A stretch of 16,816 bases of DNA from an uncultured Collinsella sp. (GTDB lineage: Bacteria > Actinomycetota > Coriobacteriia > Coriobacteriales > Coriobacteriaceae), in NCBI GenBank assembly GCA_934617135.1, contig CAKTUC010000027.1:1-16816 (forward strand), read 5' to 3'. Shown one piece after another: positions 14,582 through 16,816 of the stretch. The stretch's first letter is position 1. Every line of letters starts with the position of its first letter. The position numbers and the translations under genes are program-made. Under the pieces are notes generated by a model, which was not told where the DNA came from, made no database searches, and saw only the letters and a list, made by a program, of their open reading frames with translations.

Positions 14582-15994
14582 CTATTTGGAATCCGAATCG
14601 TCCATGGAGCCGTCGATGCCGGTTTTGGTGTCGTCGTCCGTATTGGAATCGTCATCCTTGGCGAAGGGGTTCTTGAAAAAGCCTGTCGCGTCGGGCTGAA
14701 GACCCGAGAGCTTGATCCAGGGATTATCGAGCTCGGGCTTGGGCATGGCCTGGGCCTCCGGCGCGGTCTCGTTACCGATGAGCTCAGACTCGTAAATAAA
14801 CGTATCGTCCCCAAGCGCGTCGTAGGCGGCGACCGGGTTGCCCTCGGCATCACGATACGGCGTGCCCTTAAACACGGCGCCGTCGTATGCCACGAGCTGA
14901 CGACCGGTCTCGTTCTCAAAGTAATAGACGAAGATGCCCTTGAGGGCCGCGCACAGCGGAATGGCGATGACCATGCCGATGGGACCCATGAGTGCCGAAC
15001 CGATAACGAGGGCCGTCAGGCTCATGATGGGATGCACCTGCACCGAGCTCTGCATGACCTTAGGCGAAATGACATTATCGGTGACGTTTTGGGCCACCAT
15101 GGTCACGACAAGCGTCCACAACGCCAACATGGGGCTGAACATAAAGCCGAGCACCGTGGCGATCGCCGCGCTCACCCAGGGACCGACAACCGGAACCAAG
15201 TGCATAATGCCGGTGAAGATGGCCATGAGCGCTGCGTATGGATGGCCAATGAGCGTAAAGCCGATAAAGGCGAGGATGCCACCGCAGATGGACGTCACGA
15301 CCATGCCGCGCATATAACCGCCGACCGAGCGTGAAAGGATGGCGACCATAAAGCGGTACGAGGTCTCCTTTTCCTGTCCGATAATGGTGCAGACCTCGTG
15401 GTGCATGCGGGGGTAATCGCAGGCTAGCCAGTAGGCAAGCACCAGACCAAGGAAGATCACGAACAGCTGCGAGGCCGTGTTGGTAATGAGCGGGAATACA
15501 CCGCGACCGAGCTCGGCAGCGATTTGCGAGACGTACTTGGACGCTACGGTAACCAGCGAAGAAAGGTTATCGTCCAGATACTCCTTGAGCGGCGTGTTGT
15601 TGAGCGTCTTGGCATGCGAGATCATCTCGTTGAGGTCGCCGCCAGCAACACGAAGCTGCTCGGGCAGGCGGCTCAGGACTTCCATGATCTGGCCAAACAG
15701 AATCGGTGACAGAACGCAAACGACACCGACGAGCACGGCAACGACCACGATGAGCGCGATGAGTGAACCGATGCCGCGATTCACGCCATGGTGCTCGAGC
15801 CAGTTGGTAATCGGCGACATCACAAAAGCGATGATGGAGCCGACGGCCAGAAACTCGATAACCGGTGCCAGGATACCCATGAGGTTGAAGATGACGGCAG
15901 CAATCACAATGCAACCGACAACGGCCCAGATGCGCAGGGTCAGAATGCGGGTATCACGCAGCGTGCGGTCGGTTTGTTGGGGGTGCTCACTCAT
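14582..15994 (-). CDS. AI-2E family transporter
   Basis: This polytopic membrane protein of 470 residues belongs to the AI-2E/PerM family, whose members are proposed exporters or, in some species, Na+/H+ antiporters. Hydrophobic helices run at about 21-65 (two), 76-98, 172-192, 230-255, 255-300 and 318-358. A soluble loop lies at about 100-165. Family motifs HLVPVVGPWV (265-274) and DNVISPKVM (306-314) are present. The last 110 residues form a hydrophilic, acidic cytoplasmic tail ending DDSDSK, longer than in many relatives. The start ATG at 15994 overlaps the sigma-factor stop as ATGA, so the two are translated in a coupled way. The substrate cannot be inferred. Confidence 0.9.
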   Translation of the reverse strand: MSEHPQQTDRTLRDTRILTLRIWAVVGCIVIAAVIFNLMGILAPVIEFLAVGSIIAFVMSPITNWLEHHGVNRGIGSLIALIVVVAVLVGVVCVLSPILFGQIMEVLSRLPEQLRVAGGDLNEMISHAKTLNNTPLKEYLDDNLSSLVTVASKYVSQIAAELGRGVFPLITNTASQLFVIFLGLVLAYWLACDYPRMHHEVCTIIGQEKETSYRFMVAILSRSVGGYMRGMVVTSICGGILAFIGFTLIGHPYAALMAIFTGIMHLVPVVGPWVSAAIATVLGFMFSPMLALWTLVVTMVAQNVTDNVISPKVMQSSVQVHPIMSLTALVIGSALMGPIGMVIAIPLCAALKGIFVYYFENETGRQLVAYDGAVFKGTPYRDAEGNPVAAYDALGDDTFIYESELIGNETAPEAQAMPKPELDNPWIKLSGLQPDATGFFKNPFAKDDDSNTDDDTKTGIDGSMDDSDSK

Positions 15995-16782
15995 GAACGA
16001 ATCATCACTCCGTCGGGGTCGATCTTGTCCTGAATCTTCTTAAGCGTGCGGCGCAGCAGACGCGAGACCTGCACCTGCGAGATGCCCAGCTTCTTGGCAA
16101 TCTCGATCTGAGTCATGCCCTTTACGAAGCGCAGCTCGATGACCTCGCGCTCGCGCGGCGAGAAATCGCGGATGGCTTCCTCGATTACCAGGCGGTCATC
16201 GGTAAAGTCGAGCTCGTTGTCGTCGTCGGCGTAGCGATCGAGAATCGAAGGCGCATCATCGGAATCGGACGCACCGGGGGCCTCGATGGGCACCGAGGTG
16301 TAGGCCGAAGACGATTCCATGGCTTCGAGCACCTCGTCGACGGTCACGCCCAGGTAATCGGCGATTTCCTCAACCTTGGGCGAACGCTGAAGCTCGTTGG
16401 TGAGCTTGTCGGTGGCCTGGTTAACCTTGGCAGAGAGCTCCTGCAGACGACGCGGCACGCGCACACTCCAGCCCTTGTCGCGGAAGTGGCGCTTAATCTC
16501 GCCCAGGATGGTGGGCGTGGCAAACGTCGTGAACTCAAGTCCGCGTTCAGGGTCAAAGCGGTCGATAGCCTTGAGCAAGCCCAGATAGCCGACCTGCAAA
16601 AGGTCATCGAGCGGCTCGCCGCGGTTCTTAAATTTGTTGGCAAGAAACCTTACCAGGTTCATATGGGACATGACGAGCTGCTCGCGAGCATCCGGATCAC
16701 CGGTCTCCTTATAACGACGAAACAGCTCGCGGGTTTTCTCCTTGTCCCAAGCGGTCTTGCCGCTCCGGGAACGTTCGGTCAT
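15991..16782 (-). CDS. RNA polymerase sigma factor, SigB/SigF/SigG group
   Basis: This group 3 sigma-70 factor of 263 residues directs RNA polymerase to stress- or development-type promoters in related bacteria. Region 2 covers about 36-105 (LVRFLANKFKN, DLLQVGYLGLLKAIDRFDPE, FTTFATPTILGEIKRHFRD). Region 3 follows (WSVRVPRRLQEL to about 165). Region 4 spans about 205-252, with FSPREREVIELRFVKGMTQ and the helix-turn-helix IAKKLGISQVQVSRLLRR. An acidic linker (DDDNELDFTDD) joins regions 3 and 4. ATG at 16782 follows the stop of the upstream gene by one base, as expected if it is preceded by an anti-sigma factor of the RsbW type, which is outside the window. It is not the housekeeping RpoD, as it lacks region 1.1 and is short. 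Confidence 0.93.
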   Translation of the reverse strand: MTERSRSGKTAWDKEKTRELFRRYKETGDPDAREQLVMSHMNLVRFLANKFKNRGEPLDDLLQVGYLGLLKAIDRFDPERGLEFTTFATPTILGEIKRHFRDKGWSVRVPRRLQELSAKVNQATDKLTNELQRSPKVEEIADYLGVTVDEVLEAMESSSAYTSVPIEAPGASDSDDAPSILDRYADDDNELDFTDDRLVIEEAIRDFSPREREVIELRFVKGMTQIEIAKKLGISQVQVSRLLRRTLKKIQDKIDPDGVMIRS

Positions 16783-16783
16783 A

Positions 16784-16816
16784 TTAGATATCCGCCTTGA
16801 GGTCGAGGGAAAGCGT
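16784..16816 (-). CDS. C-terminal end of an upstream gene (unidentified)
   Basis: One minus-strand frame reads TLSLDLKADI and then TAA, with the stop ending one base before the sigma-factor ATG. This spacing suggests a coupled upstream gene whose body lies beyond the window. An RsbW-like anti-sigma kinase is the expected neighbour for this sigma group, but ten residues cannot establish it. Confidence 0.35.
   Translation of the reverse strand, partial: TLSLDLKADI

Noticed and set aside
1..16816. Dedicated defence system, CRISPR array, prophage or biosynthetic cluster
   Set aside because: All large frames belong to housekeeping families. No nuclease/helicase pair, repeat array, integrase or toxin-antitoxin pair was seen.

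Overview
The window looks like chromosomal DNA of a moderately high-GC actinobacterium, most likely a member of the Coriobacteriia and plausibly Collinsella. This is inferred from gene order, codon style and protein similarity recalled from memory, with no database search. It is almost entirely core housekeeping sequence on the minus strand. No tRNA, rRNA, CRISPR array, insertion sequence or prophage gene is visible, and no gene-free stretch exceeds 300 bases.

Layout, left to right. (1) At 2-799 is the 3' part of a MurR/RpiR-type sugar-phosphate regulator, the only large plus-strand gene. It is followed by a 223-base convergent intergenic region holding an intrinsic terminator nested inside a 27-bp near-perfect inverted repeat. 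(2) At 1023-6120 is a minus-strand operon read from right to left: efp, an Asp23/YqhY-family gene, nusB, xseB, tlyA, nadK, recN. Genes overlap or nearly abut, and efp has its own candidate promoter just downstream of the terminator that closes the next unit. (3) At 6280-14142 is a second minus-strand unit: alaS, ruvX, mltG, yqeG, aroK, an aroB-like gene, pepP. It starts from a good promoter in front of alaS and ends at a strong terminator after pepP. (4) At 14215-14575 is a short intergenic and accessory stretch: a minus-strand terminator and a small AT-rich plus-strand gene for a two-helix membrane protein. (5) At 14582-16782 are a SigB/SigF-type sigma factor and an AI-2E-family permease, translationally coupled, preceded at the window edge by the last codons of another gene.

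The order alaS-ruvX-mltG-(aro genes)-pepP-efp-nusB matches the classical actinobacterial cluster (for example Mycobacterium tuberculosis alaS to nusB). The left half (YqhY-nusB-xseB-tlyA-recN) also matches the Bacillus subtilis yqhY-to-recN order. The cluster links translation (alaS, efp, tlyA), RNA processing and antitermination (ruvX/YqgF, nusB), cell-wall synthesis (mltG), DNA repair (recN, xseB), NADP supply (nadK) and the shikimate pathway (aroK).

The most notable point is that the gene in the aroB position keeps the overall 3-dehydroquinate synthase framework but has lost all three zinc ligands and the NAD-binding glycine loop, although its reading frame is intact and the neighbouring shikimate kinase keeps its active site. 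Other points worth checking are the nested inverted repeat at 833-984, the foreign-looking small membrane gene that the sigma factor/permease transcript probably crosses in antisense, the structured leader before pepP, and xseB standing without xseA.
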